From: Citrobacter arsenatis
GTDB lineage: Bacteria; Pseudomonadota; Gammaproteobacteria; Enterobacterales; Enterobacteriaceae
Direction: 5' to 3'
Length of the DNA stretch: 64,000 nt
Assembly: GCF_004353845.1 (NCBI RefSeq)
Contig: NZ_CP037864.1
Location: forward strand, 186,001 to 250,000
A program made the position numbers and the translations under genes. Every line of letters starts with the position of its first letter. The stretch's first letter is position 1. The notes under the pieces were generated by a model, which had not been told where the DNA came from, did no database searches, and was given only the letters and a program-made list of their open reading frames with translations. Positions 51,685 to 61,143 of the stretch are shown here, piece by piece.

Positions 51685-52572
51685 ATGAGCTTTTTTCACG
51701 CCAACCAGCGGGAAGCCCTGAATCAGAGCCTGGCAGAAGTACAGGGTCAGATTAACGTTTCGTTTGAGTTTTTCCCGCCGCGCACCAGTGAAATGGAGCA
51801 AACCCTGTGGAACTCCATCGATCGCCTGAGCAGCCTGAAGCCGAAGTTTGTTTCAGTCACTTACGGCGCAAACTCTGGTGAGCGCGACCGTACGCACAGC
51901 ATTATCAAAGGTATTAAGGATCGCACGGGTCTTGAAGCGGCTCCGCACCTGACCTGTATTGATGCGACCCGCGATGAGCTGCGCACCATTGCTCAGGATT
52001 ACTGGAATAACGGTATTCGTCATATTGTTGCCCTGCGCGGTGACCTGCCGCCGGGAAGCGGTAAACCGGATATGTACGCCTCTGACCTGGTGACTCTGCT
52101 GAAAGACGTTGCGGACTTTGATATCTCCGTTGCGGCTTACCCGGAAGTACACCCGGAAGCGAAGAGCGCTCAGGCCGATTTGCTGAACCTGAAGCGTAAG
52201 GTTGATGCCGGTGCAAACCGCGCGATTACCCAATTTTTCTTCGATGTAGAAAGCTATCTGCGTTTTCGCGATCGCTGTGTGTCTGCGGGAATCGATGTGG
52301 AAATTATTCCAGGCATCCTGCCGGTATCTAACTTTAAACAGGCGAAAAAATTTGCCGACATGACCAACGTCCGCATTCCGGCGTGGATGTCGACTATGTT
52401 CGATGGCCTTGATGACGATGCGGAAACCCGCAAGCTGGTGGGGGCAAACATCGCCATGGACATGGTGAAAATTCTCAGTCGCGAAGGGGTGAAAGATTTT
52501 CATTTCTATACCCTAAATCGCGCAGAAATGAGCTACGCAATTTGTCACACGCTGGGGGTAAGACCAGCATAA
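51685..52572 (+). CDS. metF: 5,10-methylenetetrahydrofolate reductase
   Basis: MetF reduces methylenetetrahydrofolate to 5-methyltetrahydrofolate, the methyl donor for methionine. The 295-residue FAD enzyme is a TIM barrel with SFEFFPPRTSEMEQ at the N-terminus, HLTCIDATRDELR and the folate-binding NRAITQFFFDVESYL. It is one residue shorter than the E. coli protein. The ATG follows GAGGTAAGGT. It has its own MetJ operator and terminator. Confidence 0.98.
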   Translation: MSFFHANQREALNQSLAEVQGQINVSFEFFPPRTSEMEQTLWNSIDRLSSLKPKFVSVTYGANSGERDRTHSIIKGIKDRTGLEAAPHLTCIDATRDELRTIAQDYWNNGIRHIVALRGDLPPGSGKPDMYASDLVTLLKDVADFDISVAAYPEVHPEAKSAQADLLNLKRKVDAGANRAITQFFFDVESYLRFRDRCVSAGIDVEIIPGILPVSNFKQAKKFADMTNVRIPAWMSTMFDGLDDDAETRKLVGANIAMDMVKILSREGVKDFHFYTLNRAEMSYAICHTLGVRPA

Positions 52573-52583
52573 TCAGTACGTCA

Positions 52584-52605
52584 GCCCTCTTCGGAGGGTT
52601 TTTTA
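52584..52605 (+). terminator. Rho-independent terminator of metF
   Basis: GCCCTC-TTCG-GAGGGT stem with a UUCG tetraloop and a T-run. Confidence 0.93.
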
Positions 52606-52739
52606 TTGATCATTTTGATCTACATCTCTGTAACTTTAAATATAAAAGGAATTAGCTATCGAATCTGTGGGTTTTTTCGACTATATCTTATCTCTGGTGG
52701 TGTATATCGTAGTCAGAACACTGTAAAGGGAGCATATAG

Positions 52740-54920
52740 ATGAGCATGTCCGACGATAGCCAGAACGCATCAACTGCCGGTAAGTGTCCTTTCCATCAGG
52801 GCGGGCCGGATCACAGCGCGGGTGCAGGAAGAAATAACCGCGACTGGTGGCCTAATCAACTCCGCGTTGATCTTTTAAACCAACATTCCAATCGTTCGAA
52901 CCCGCTGGGTGAGGACTTCGACTACCGCAAAGAATTTAGCAAACTTGACTACTCTGCCCTGAAAGGGGATCTCAGAGCCCTTCTGTCCGAATCTCAACCG
53001 TGGTGGCCTGCTGACTGGGGCTCTTATGCCGGTTTGTTTATCCGTATGGCATGGCACGGTGCAGGGACCTATCGCTCTATCGATGGACGCGGTGGCGCGG
53101 GTCGCGGACAGCAGCGTTTTGCACCATTGAACTCCTGGCCGGACAACGTCAGCCTGGATAAAGCGCGTCGCCTGCTGTGGCCAATCAAGCAGAAATATGG
53201 TCAGAAAATTTCCTGGGCCGACCTGTTTATCCTCGCGGGGAACGTGGCGCTGGAAAACTCCGGCTTCCGTACCTTCGGCTTTGGCGCCGGTCGTGAAGAC
53301 GTCTGGGAACCAGACCTCGACGTCAACTGGGGTGATGAAAAAGCCTGGCTGACCCACCGTCATCCGGAAGAGCTGGCAAAAGCGCCGCTGGGCGCAACCG
53401 AAATGGGCCTGATCTATGTGAACCCGGAAGGACCGGACCATAGCGGCGAACCGCTTTCTGCGGCAGCGGCTATTCGCGCGACCTTCGGTAACATGGGGAT
53501 GAACGACGAAGAAACCGTGGCGCTGATTGGCGGCGGTCATACGTTGGGCAAAACTCACGGTGCAGCACCGGCATCGCACGTTGGGGCCGATCCAGAATCC
53601 GCTCCGATCGAAGCACAGGGCCTGGGCTGGGCGAGCAGCTACGGCAGCGGCGCGGGCGCAGACGCAATTACTTCCGGTCTGGAAGTTGTGTGGACGCAGA
53701 CGCCAACCCAATGGAGCAACTATTTCTTCGAGAACCTGTTCAAATACGAGTGGGTACAAACTCGCAGTCCGGCAGGTGCAATTCAGTTTGAAGCGGTTGA
53801 CGCGCCAGAAATTATCCCCGATCCGTTTGATCCGTCGAAGAAACGTAAGCCGACAATGCTGGTTACCGACCTGACGCTGCGTTTCGATCCTGAGTTCGAA
53901 AAGATCTCCCGCCGTTTCCTGAACGATCCACAGGCGTTCAACGAAGCGTTTGCCCGCGCGTGGTTTAAACTGACGCACCGTGATATGGGGCCAAAAGCGC
54001 GTTACATCGGACCGGAAGTGCCAAAAGAAGATCTGATTTGGCAAGACCCGCTGCCGCATGCGTTTTTCAACCCAAGCGAAGAAGATATCCTGAAGCTGAA
54101 GGCGACCATCGCTGATTCCGGCCTGTCCGTGGGCGAACTGGTATCGGTGGCGTGGGCTTCGGCATCGACTTTCCGCGGTGGTGATAAACGTGGCGGCGCT
54201 AACGGCGCGCGTCTGGCGCTGGATCCACAGCGCGGCTGGGATGTGAATGCCACCGCGGCACGCGTTCTGCCTGTGCTGGAAGGTATTTATAAGTCTGCCC
54301 ATACCGCCTCGTTGGCCGATATTATCGTGCTGGCAGGGGTTGTTGGTATAGAGCAGGCGGCCAGCGCTGCGGGTGTCAGTATCAAGGTACCTTTTGCGCC
54401 GGGCCGTGTGGATGCGCGTCAGGATCAAACGGATATTGAGATGTTTGAACTGCTCGAGCCGATTGCTGATGGTTTCCGTAACTACCGCGCTCGTCCTGAC
54501 GTGTCGACCACCGAGTCGCTGCTGATCGATAAAGCGCAACAGCTGACGCTAACCGCACCGGAAATGACCGTGCTGGTGGGCGGTATGCGCGTACTGGGCA
54601 CTAACTTCGATGGTAGCCAGCACGGCGTCTTTACCGATCGCCCAGGCGTGCTCAGCACTGACTTCTTCGTCAATCTGCTGGATATGCGTAATGAGTGGAA
54701 GGCGGTTGATGAGTCGCAAGAGCTATTCGAAGGTCGTGACCGTCTGAGCGGCGAAGTAAAATACACCGCAACCCGCGCCGATCTGGTGTTTGGTTCTAAC
54801 TCTGTACTGCGCGCAGTGGCTGAAGTTTATGCCTGCAGCGATGCCCACGAGAAATTCGTGAGAGATTTCGTGGCCGCATGGGTGAAAGTGATGAACCTGG
54901 ATCGTTTCGATCTGCTGTAA
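52740..54920 (+). CDS. katG: Catalase-peroxidase KatG (hydroperoxidase I)
   Basis: KatG removes hydrogen peroxide as a bifunctional heme catalase/peroxidase. The 726-residue protein equals E. coli KatG in length. It has distal Arg102, Trp105 and His106 in IRMAWHGAGTYRS, proximal His267 in GGGHTLGKTHG, and Tyr226 and Met252 (IYVNPEG, FGNMGMND), which form the Met-Tyr-Trp crosslink needed for catalase activity. The C-terminal half is the usual inactive duplicate. OxyR control is expected; the CTAT/ATAG elements at about 52650-52695 are suggestive only. In K-12 yijE follows; here a BIME and gldA follow. Confidence 0.98.
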   Translation: MSMSDDSQNASTAGKCPFHQGGPDHSAGAGRNNRDWWPNQLRVDLLNQHSNRSNPLGEDFDYRKEFSKLDYSALKGDLRALLSESQPWWPADWGSYAGLFIRMAWHGAGTYRSIDGRGGAGRGQQRFAPLNSWPDNVSLDKARRLLWPIKQKYGQKISWADLFILAGNVALENSGFRTFGFGAGREDVWEPDLDVNWGDEKAWLTHRHPEELAKAPLGATEMGLIYVNPEGPDHSGEPLSAAAAIRATFGNMGMNDEETVALIGGGHTLGKTHGAAPASHVGADPESAPIEAQGLGWASSYGSGAGADAITSGLEVVWTQTPTQWSNYFFENLFKYEWVQTRSPAGAIQFEAVDAPEIIPDPFDPSKKRKPTMLVTDLTLRFDPEFEKISRRFLNDPQAFNEAFARAWFKLTHRDMGPKARYIGPEVPKEDLIWQDPLPHAFFNPSEEDILKLKATIADSGLSVGELVSVAWASASTFRGGDKRGGANGARLALDPQRGWDVNATAARVLPVLEGIYKSAHTASLADIIVLAGVVGIEQAASAAGVSIKVPFAPGRVDARQDQTDIEMFELLEPIADGFRNYRARPDVSTTESLLIDKAQQLTLTAPEMTVLVGGMRVLGTNFDGSQHGVFTDRPGVLSTDFFVNLLDMRNEWKAVDESQELFEGRDRLSGEVKYTATRADLVFGSNSVLRAVAEVYACSDAHEKFVRDFVAAWVKVMNLDRFDLL

Positions 54921-54926
54921 ACAAAA

Positions 54927-55017
54927 CGCCGGATGGCGCTGACGCTTATCCGGCCTACAGTATCGGTACAATGTTGCCGTTTGTAGGCCGGATCAGGCGA
55001 AGCCGCCATCCGGCATT
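54927..55017. repeat. BIME: REP pair between katG and gldA
   Basis: GCCGGATGGCGCTGACGC...ATCCGGCCTAC and GTAGGCCGGATCAGGCGAAGCCGCCATCCGGC, inverted units filling the convergent katG-gldA gap. Confidence 0.9.
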
Positions 55018-55023
55018 CTAACG

Positions 55024-56127
55024 TTATTCCCACTCTTGCAGATAACGCTGACCGTACTGGTCAGCCACCAGCAGGGCGGCATACACCTGGTCCGGCGTTG
55101 CACCGCCAGGCATGTTGTGGATGGTTTCGCCTTCGGCGCAGGCTGCCTCAGCCACAATGCGCATTTTCGCCGGGATATCCTGTTTGATGTCCAGTTGCGC
55201 CAGGGTAATCGGCAGGCCAACGGAATGACACAGCGCGGCAACGGTTTCAATTTCATCAACCGGTGCGTTTTCCAGCACCAGCTGCGTCAGCGTGCCGAAA
55301 GCCACTTTCTCGCCGTGGTAGTAATGATGCGCATCCGGGATTGCGGTCAGACCGTTATGAATGGCGTGAGCCGCTGCCAGACCACCGCTTTCAAAACCGA
55401 CGCCGCTCAGATAGGTGTTGGCTTCAATAACGCGATCCAGCGCAGGCGTTACCACGTGCTGCTCTGCTGCCAGCATCGCTTTTTCACCTTCTTCGATCAG
55501 CGTATTAAAGCACAGCTCAGCGAGCGCCAGTGCCGCCTGAGTACACTGACCACCGGCCATGGTAGTTGCGCCGCTGCGTGAACAGGCGCGCGCTTCGAAC
55601 CAGGTCGCCAGCGCATCGCCAATACCCGCAGCTAACAGACGCGCCGGTGCGCCCGCGACAATTTTGGTATCCACAATCACCCTGTCCGGGTTATTGGGCA
55701 GCAGCAGATAGCGATCGAATTCACCCGCATCGGTGTAAATGACGGACAGCGCGCTGCACGGCGCATCGGTAGAGGCGATGGTTGGGGCAATGGCGACAGG
55801 CACGGCCATAAAGTGCGCCAGCGCTTTGGCAGTATCCAGCGTTTTACCGCCGCCAATACCGAGTACCGCGCCACACTGCGCTTTTTCTGCCACGCCGCGC
55901 AGACGGTCGATCTCGTTTTGTGAACATTCGCCGCCAAACGGCGCAATCTCCAGCGCCAATCCGGCATCCTGGAAGCTTTTTTCCAGTGCGCCCTGGGCAA
56001 AGCCTAATACAAACTTGTCCCCAACGACCAGCCAGCGTTCTGCCAGTGGTTTGAGGTAGCTGCCAAGACGGGTAATAACATCGGCACCCTGGATGTACTT
56101 ACCAGGTGATTGAATAATGCGATCCAT
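55024..56127 (-). CDS. gldA: Glycerol dehydrogenase
   Basis: GldA interconverts glycerol and dihydroxyacetone with NAD, and also reduces methylglyoxal and related aldehydes. The 367-residue iron/zinc alcohol dehydrogenase has the NAD motif GIGGGKTLDTAKA and metal ligands in AAGIGDALATWFEA (Asp), AAHAIHNGL (His) and YHGEKVAFG (His). It is the last gene of ptsA-fsaB-gldA, 12 bases after fsaB. Dihydroxyacetone released by FsaB is a natural substrate. Confidence 0.97.
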   Translation of the reverse strand: MDRIIQSPGKYIQGADVITRLGSYLKPLAERWLVVGDKFVLGFAQGALEKSFQDAGLALEIAPFGGECSQNEIDRLRGVAEKAQCGAVLGIGGGKTLDTAKALAHFMAVPVAIAPTIASTDAPCSALSVIYTDAGEFDRYLLLPNNPDRVIVDTKIVAGAPARLLAAGIGDALATWFEARACSRSGATTMAGGQCTQAALALAELCFNTLIEEGEKAMLAAEQHVVTPALDRVIEANTYLSGVGFESGGLAAAHAIHNGLTAIPDAHHYYHGEKVAFGTLTQLVLENAPVDEIETVAALCHSVGLPITLAQLDIKQDIPAKMRIVAEAACAEGETIHNMPGGATPDQVYAALLVADQYGQRYLQEWE

Positions 56128-56139
56128 ACTTTATTTCCC

Positions 56140-56802
56140 TCACAGGTTGATGTGACCAAATGCGTTGTTCCAGTCCTGCTCAAATTTCTCTATTGCTGAC
56201 TCTACCGCAGGGGTATTGAGCATTTGTTGCGCTACGTCTAAGGGCAGAGTGATTGCTTCGCATCCTGCCAGTAAGCAATCCAGCGCCTGACGCGGGGTTT
56301 TAAAGCTGGCGGCCAGTACCATGCTGTTCGGCGCATGCAGTTCCAGTAACGTTTGCAGTTCCTGTACTGTGCGAATCCCGTCGCCACCCTGTGCGTCGAT
56401 ACGGTTAACGTAAGGCGCGATATATTTGGCTCCTGCCAGCGCGGCAAGCAACCCCTGAGAGGCGCTGTACACGGCGGTTCCCAGCGTGGTGATGCCCTCT
56501 TTTTTTAGCATTTTGATCGCGGCCAGACCTTCGGATGTCACCGGGATTTTTACCACCAGACCGGGGACCGCATTACTCAGACGCTTGGCTTCATCCACCA
56601 TGCCCTGCGCGTCGCGGCTCATGGTCTGGGCAAACAGAATGCCCTCTTCACCAATGGCGTTTTGCAAACGCGGCAGCACGTCCCAGATGGATTCTTTGCT
56701 TGCTGCCACAATGCTTGGGTTGGTGGTGACCCCCGCGATAGGGAAGATGCGTGCCAGACGTTCGACTTCCGCGACGTTGGCGGTATCAAGGTAAAGTTCC
56801 AT
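56140..56802 (-). CDS. fsaB: Fructose-6-phosphate aldolase 2
   Basis: FsaB (TalC) reversibly cleaves fructose 6-phosphate to dihydroxyacetone and glyceraldehyde 3-phosphate. The 220-residue transaldolase-family barrel has the Schiff-base Lys in LVVKIPVTSEGL (near 85) and begins MELYLDTANVAEVERLARI. It is shorter than true transaldolases, as expected for the FSA subgroup. It lies between ptsA (15 bases upstream) and gldA, one operon. Confidence 0.96.
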   Translation of the reverse strand: MELYLDTANVAEVERLARIFPIAGVTTNPSIVAASKESIWDVLPRLQNAIGEEGILFAQTMSRDAQGMVDEAKRLSNAVPGLVVKIPVTSEGLAAIKMLKKEGITTLGTAVYSASQGLLAALAGAKYIAPYVNRIDAQGGDGIRTVQELQTLLELHAPNSMVLAASFKTPRQALDCLLAGCEAITLPLDVAQQMLNTPAVESAIEKFEQDWNNAFGHINL

Positions 56803-56817
56803 ACAAAAGCACCCTTT

Positions 56818-59319
56818 TTAAAGTTCAAGTTCATGTTGCAACAGACTGGCGATAGCGTCGGCTGAGGCGGCGCTAACCAGTGCGTTACGGAATTCTTCAT
56901 GCATAATGCGACGTGCCAGACGCGAGAAAATACGCATATGCTGGTCGCCAGCGGCGTGTTTGTTGAGCGTCAGCATAATAATGAACTGCGCATCATCATC
57001 CCCCCAACGTACCGGCGCTTGCAGGCGCGCTACGCTGATGGTGGATTGCTCAATATGTTCGGACTTGCTGTGCGGAATGGCGAAGCTAAAACCTAATCCG
57101 GTAGAGAAGACGGCTTCGCGCGCCCACAGATCGGCCTCCAGTTTACGTGGATAGCGGCAGCGACCTGCCAACAACAGATTGTCGGTCATCCCTTTGATGA
57201 CCTCCTCTTTACTACGCCAGTCGCTATCCAGCGTGATGCACTCGGCGGTAACCAGAGGCGTATCCTGTTGGGTCATGCGGAACTGGGCCAGCAGATGTTC
57301 TACCTCCAGCGAAGTTCGACAGGCCATTGCTTGATTCAGCAACTGACGGCAGGCGCGGCTGTCGAGCTGTGCCATCCGTGCTTTAGCGGCGGGAATGGAG
57401 GGGGCACTCATGCTGATCTCGTCCAGACCCAGTCCCACCAGCAGCGGCAGCACCGAACCTTTGGCACCCAGTTCGCCGCACAGGCCAATCCATTTCCCCT
57501 GACGATGTACTGCCTGCACGGCGTAATCCAGTGCGCGCAGGAAGGCCGGATTCAGGCTGTTGTAATGGCGGGTAACTTTGGCGTTGTCGCGGTCGACTGC
57601 CAGCAGATATTGCGTCAGGTCATTGCTGCCAATACTAAAGAAATCAATTTCTTCACAGCATTGATCGATGATGAACATCACCGACGGAACCTCCAGCATA
57701 ATACCGAGCTGGATCTTTTCATCAAATGGGATGTGTTCACTGCGCAACTGCTGTTTGGCTTCAGCCAGCTTCTCTTTGACCCACAGGATCTCTTCCATAG
57801 AGGAGATCATTGGGATCATGATTTTCAGGTTACCGTGTGCTGATGCGCGCAGGATCGAACGCAACTGGGTGGTAAACAACGCGGCGTATTCTTCATAGAT
57901 ACGCACCGCGCGATAGCCGAGGAACGGGTTGGTTTCGGCAGGAATATTCAGGTAATCAACGGGTTTATCACCGCCGATATCCATGGTGCGCACAATGATG
58001 CTGCGTCCCTGTGCAGGCTCCAACGCCTGGCAGAAAATGTTGTATAGCTCGTTCTCATCCGGGGCGCTGGTACGGTCCATATACAGCATTTCCGTACGGA
58101 ACAGGCCAACTGCTTCCGCGCCGTTGCCAAAAGCTGCCTGCGCTTCCACGGAATGGGCGATGTTGGCGGCCACTTCCATGCGGATGCCATCAGCCGTGCG
58201 CGCCTCCTGGGTCAGCCAGATACGTTGCTGTTCTCGAAGGGCATCCTGAATACGGGCTTCCTGCTGGTAGTAACGCACCACGGATTCCTCAGGGGCAACG
58301 ACGACCGCTCCTGCGTTACCATCAATATAAACCGTTTGCTGCAGCCATGGCGTCAAAGAGTCAATATCCACGCCAACCAGCGTAGGGATGTTGAATGACC
58401 GGGCGAGAATCACCGTGTGTGAAGTGGTGCCGCCGCTTTTTAACAGCAGGCCTTTCAGCAGTGTTTTGTCCAGTTCGAGGAACTGGCTCGGTGTTAGCTC
58501 ATCCGCCATACAGATCGTAGGCTGAGTTAATTTTCCCGGTGCAGGGAAACGCTGCTCTCCATAAATTTGCTGCAGAAGCTGGAAGCAGACATCGCGCACA
58601 TCCAGCGCGCGTTCCTGTAAATAGCTGCTGCTGGAACGCGCGAATTCATCACAAAAATGTTCGGCACTTTCGACAACCGCCTGAGCGCAGCTTAACCCGC
58701 GAGATACGCCGGCGAGCAGGTGCTGACGCAGTGAGAGATCGCCTGCCAGCGAGCGGTGTGCTTCCAGAATCGCACTGGTTGCGCCGTCGCTGTCGAGTAA
58801 TCGAAACTCAATATTCTTCATCAACAGTGTTAAACCGTTATCCAGGGCTGCTTGCTCGGTTTCACTATCTTGAGCGGATGGGAGGTTACTGAGTGCGTTG
58901 AGATCCAGCGAAGAGAGCAGGCTCAGAACGCCTCCCGCACTGCCGCTGCAGACGGTGCGAGCGCGGAAAAGCTGTGGATTTAAATGGGTGAGGGATGCCG
59001 GAAGTGGCTCCAGCTCGTTGTTTTTGGTTTCCGCTAGCGGTGCATCGCAGTGCGGAAATTCATTACGTAACCATTGGCTCAGATGCTGGTGGGCTGCCTG
59101 TTCATCTGTACCTGAAATCAGCAACTGGCAACTATCCCCCGCCAGAGTATCGGTGCCAATTAGCGACAGCGCGCTCTTGGCGTTGCCCTTACGTTCGGTA
59201 CGCAGGTTATGCCACTCAATGTGCGAGGTAAATGTGTTGCACTGCGTTTCTATGTGGCTTGCCGGACGCGCATGTACGCCATTAGGCAGCTCACAGGTAA
59301 ATTCCACAATCAGGGCCAT
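56818..59319 (-). CDS. ptsA: Multiphosphoryl transfer protein (HPr-EI-EIIA fusion) PtsA
   Basis: PtsA carries three PTS modules in one 833-residue chain. It has an HPr-like domain with His16 (NGVHARPASH), an enzyme I domain with phospho-His301 (SGGTTSHTVILAR) and the PEP-binding GLFRTEMLYMDR and NDLTQYLL segments. A C-terminal EIIA of the fructose type carries His750 (FAIPHSKSEHIEQ). It can pass phosphate from PEP to an EIIB on its own; frwB and frwC across the divergent promoter region encode an EIIB and EIIC without an EIIA. The ATG at 59319 gives the K-12 length; five upstream codons are ignored. Confidence 0.96.
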   Translation of the reverse strand: MALIVEFTCELPNGVHARPASHIETQCNTFTSHIEWHNLRTERKGNAKSALSLIGTDTLAGDSCQLLISGTDEQAAHQHLSQWLRNEFPHCDAPLAETKNNELEPLPASLTHLNPQLFRARTVCSGSAGGVLSLLSSLDLNALSNLPSAQDSETEQAALDNGLTLLMKNIEFRLLDSDGATSAILEAHRSLAGDLSLRQHLLAGVSRGLSCAQAVVESAEHFCDEFARSSSSYLQERALDVRDVCFQLLQQIYGEQRFPAPGKLTQPTICMADELTPSQFLELDKTLLKGLLLKSGGTTSHTVILARSFNIPTLVGVDIDSLTPWLQQTVYIDGNAGAVVVAPEESVVRYYQQEARIQDALREQQRIWLTQEARTADGIRMEVAANIAHSVEAQAAFGNGAEAVGLFRTEMLYMDRTSAPDENELYNIFCQALEPAQGRSIIVRTMDIGGDKPVDYLNIPAETNPFLGYRAVRIYEEYAALFTTQLRSILRASAHGNLKIMIPMISSMEEILWVKEKLAEAKQQLRSEHIPFDEKIQLGIMLEVPSVMFIIDQCCEEIDFFSIGSNDLTQYLLAVDRDNAKVTRHYNSLNPAFLRALDYAVQAVHRQGKWIGLCGELGAKGSVLPLLVGLGLDEISMSAPSIPAAKARMAQLDSRACRQLLNQAMACRTSLEVEHLLAQFRMTQQDTPLVTAECITLDSDWRSKEEVIKGMTDNLLLAGRCRYPRKLEADLWAREAVFSTGLGFSFAIPHSKSEHIEQSTISVARLQAPVRWGDDDAQFIIMLTLNKHAAGDQHMRIFSRLARRIMHEEFRNALVSAASADAIASLLQHELEL

Positions 59320-59627
59320 AGCCTCATCTCCCATAACGATTTCTCGCTACAGGATAAAAGGGCAACGCCTGAGCCTGCCATGTGACAAATCTGCCAAAAG
59401 CTGGATAAATGTAATGTAACCATCAAAGTGAGATATCCCTCACAAGTCAGCGAGTCCCTTATAAATTCCGAGAAACTGCAAGTTATGAGGCGGATCGCAT
59501 TTTTGTACTGACATTACAAAAGTCCAGCAAATGGCCTTTTTATCCACTGTTTGCGTCGCGTCGGATTGCCTATTGTTTTCCGCAACAAGTTTATGGATAT
59601 GGGCTTTAGGCAGCCCGGGAGCGACTT
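59320..59627. promoter_or_regulatory. ptsA / frwC divergent control region
   Basis: This 308-base gap contains the promoters of ptsA-fsaB-gldA and frwCB-pflDC. The most striking element is a perfect inverted repeat GTGAG-ATATCC-CTCAC at 59428-59443. Its arms are spaced two bases too far for a standard CRP site, so another regulator is likely. GGGAGCGACTT precedes frwC. No regulator gene is in the window; in K-12 an AraC-type gene (yijO) lies further right. Confidence 0.5.
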
Positions 59628-60707
59628 ATGAAAGAGTTGGTACAAATCCTGAAAAATACTCGTCAGCACCTGATGACCGGTGTTTCGCATATGATCCCCT
59701 TCGTAGTAGCGGGCGGTATTTTGCTTGCTGTCTCCGTCATGCTGTATGGCAAGGGCGCGGTACCTGACGCTGCGACCGATCCTAATCTCAAAAAGCTGTT
59801 TGATATCGGTGTGGCCGGACTGACGTTGATGGTGCCATTTCTTGCCGCTTATATCGGCTATTCCATCGCTGAACGTTCTGCTCTGGCCCCTTGTGCGATT
59901 GGCGCATGGGTGGGAAACAGCTTTGGCGCAGGTTTTTTCGGCGCATTAATTGCCGGGATTATTGGCGGTATCGTCGTCCATTATCTGAAGAAGATCCCGG
60001 TACATAAGGTGTTGCGCTCGGTAATGCCTATCTTCGTTATTCCTATCGTCGGCACCTTTATCACTGCAGGCATCATGATGTGGGGCCTGGGAGAACCCGT
60101 TGGCGCGTTAACCACTAGCCTGACCGAGTGGCTGCAGGGTATGCAGCAGGGCAGCATCGTGTTGTTGGCAGTAATCATGGGACTGATGTTGGCCTTCGAT
60201 ATGGGAGGGCCGATTAACAAAGTTGCCTACGCCTTCATGCTGATTTGCGTGGCGCAGGGGGTTTATACCGTAGTGGCGATTGCCGCGGTAGGGATCTGCG
60301 TGCCGCCGCTGGGTTTAGGTCTGGCGACGCTGATTGGTCGTAAGAATTTCTCTTCTGAAGAACGTGAAGCCGGTAAAGCCGCGCTGGTAATGGGCTGCGT
60401 CGGGGTAACGGAAGGCGCAATTCCCTTTGCTGCCGCCGATCCGCTGCGCGTTATTCCATCGATTATGGTTGGCTCGGCCTGCGGCACGGTAACCGCCGCG
60501 CTGTTTGGTGCGCAGTGTTATGCCGGTTGGGGCGGGCTGATTGTTCTACCCGTTGTAGAAGGAAAACTGGGTTATATCGCGGCGGTTGCCGTTGGCGCTG
60601 TAGTGACCGCAGTGTGCGTTAACGTACTGAAAAATCTGGCGCGGAAAAAAGTGTCTCAGGTCGACCAGAAAGAAGACGACCTGGATTTAGATTTTGAAAT
60701 GAATTAA
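59628..60707 (+). CDS. frwC: PTS fructose-like EIIC permease FrwC
   Basis: FrwC is the membrane channel subunit of a fructose-type PTS of unknown sugar. The 359-residue protein has eight to ten hydrophobic segments and the EIIC-Fru features MTGVSHMIPFVVAGGIL, GEPVGALTTSL and VTEGAIPFAAADPLRV. It has no fused A or B domain. It starts the frwC-frwB-pflD-pflC unit; EIIB is encoded 14 bases downstream. Confidence 0.96.
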   Translation: MKELVQILKNTRQHLMTGVSHMIPFVVAGGILLAVSVMLYGKGAVPDAATDPNLKKLFDIGVAGLTLMVPFLAAYIGYSIAERSALAPCAIGAWVGNSFGAGFFGALIAGIIGGIVVHYLKKIPVHKVLRSVMPIFVIPIVGTFITAGIMMWGLGEPVGALTTSLTEWLQGMQQGSIVLLAVIMGLMLAFDMGGPINKVAYAFMLICVAQGVYTVVAIAAVGICVPPLGLGLATLIGRKNFSSEEREAGKAALVMGCVGVTEGAIPFAAADPLRVIPSIMVGSACGTVTAALFGAQCYAGWGGLIVLPVVEGKLGYIAAVAVGAVVTAVCVNVLKNLARKKVSQVDQKEDDLDLDFEMN

Positions 60708-60721
60708 GTGAGGAATGAGTC

Positions 60722-61042
60722 ATGACCAAGATTATCGCAGTAACCGCATGTCCTTCTGGTGTCGCCCACACCTATATGGCAGCCGAAGCGCTGGAAAGCG
60801 CCGCTAAAGCCAAAGGTTGGCAAGTAAAGGTTGAGACTCAGGGGTCGATCGGTCTGGAAAACGAACTGACCGCGGCGGACGTGGCGGAAGCCGACATGGT
60901 CATTCTGACCAAGGACATTGGCATTAAATTTGAAGAGCGTTTTGCGGGCAAAACTATCGTTCGCGTCAACATCAGCGATGCGGTGAAACGTGCCGACGCC
61001 ATCATGAACAAGATTGGCGCACACCTTGCGCAAACCGCTTAA
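60722..61042 (+). CDS. frwB: PTS fructose-like EIIB subunit FrwB
   Basis: FrwB receives phosphate on Cys10 (AVTACPSGVAHTYMAA) and hands it to the sugar entering through FrwC. The 106 residues are one complete EIIB-Fru domain and equal K-12 FrwB in length. No EIIA gene accompanies it here, so the EIIA part of PtsA is the probable donor. GAGGAATGAGTC precedes the ATG. Confidence 0.96.
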   Translation: MTKIIAVTACPSGVAHTYMAAEALESAAKAKGWQVKVETQGSIGLENELTAADVAEADMVILTKDIGIKFEERFAGKTIVRVNISDAVKRADAIMNKIGAHLAQTA

Positions 61043-61050
61043 CCGTTTGC

Positions 61051-61120
61051 TTGCCGGATGGTGGCTTCGCCTTATCCGGCCTACAGATGCGTAGGCCTGA
61101 TAAGCGTAGCGCCATCAGAC
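61051..61120. repeat. BIME: REP pair between frwB and pflD
   Basis: GCCGGATGGTGGCTTCGCC...ATCCGGCC followed by GTAGGCCTGATAAGCG...GCCATCAGAC, inverted units inside the presumed frwCB-pflDC operon. Confidence 0.88.
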
Positions 61121-61143
61121 AACTATTCCCGCAGGAGTTCCCC

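Noticed and set aside
52875..54539. A 554-codon open frame antisense to katG
   Set aside because: It lies wholly inside katG, has no family resemblance, and reflects the high-GC codon bias of the sense gene.
59428..59443. GTGAG-N6-CTCAC as a CRP site for frwC or ptsA
   Set aside because: The palindrome is perfect, but the TGA/TCA cores are two bases too far apart for CRP; kept as an unassigned operator.
61051..61143. Thirty-one-codon extension of PflD
   Set aside because: Again translated REP sequence; the ATG at 61144 has GCAGGAG and matches the family start.
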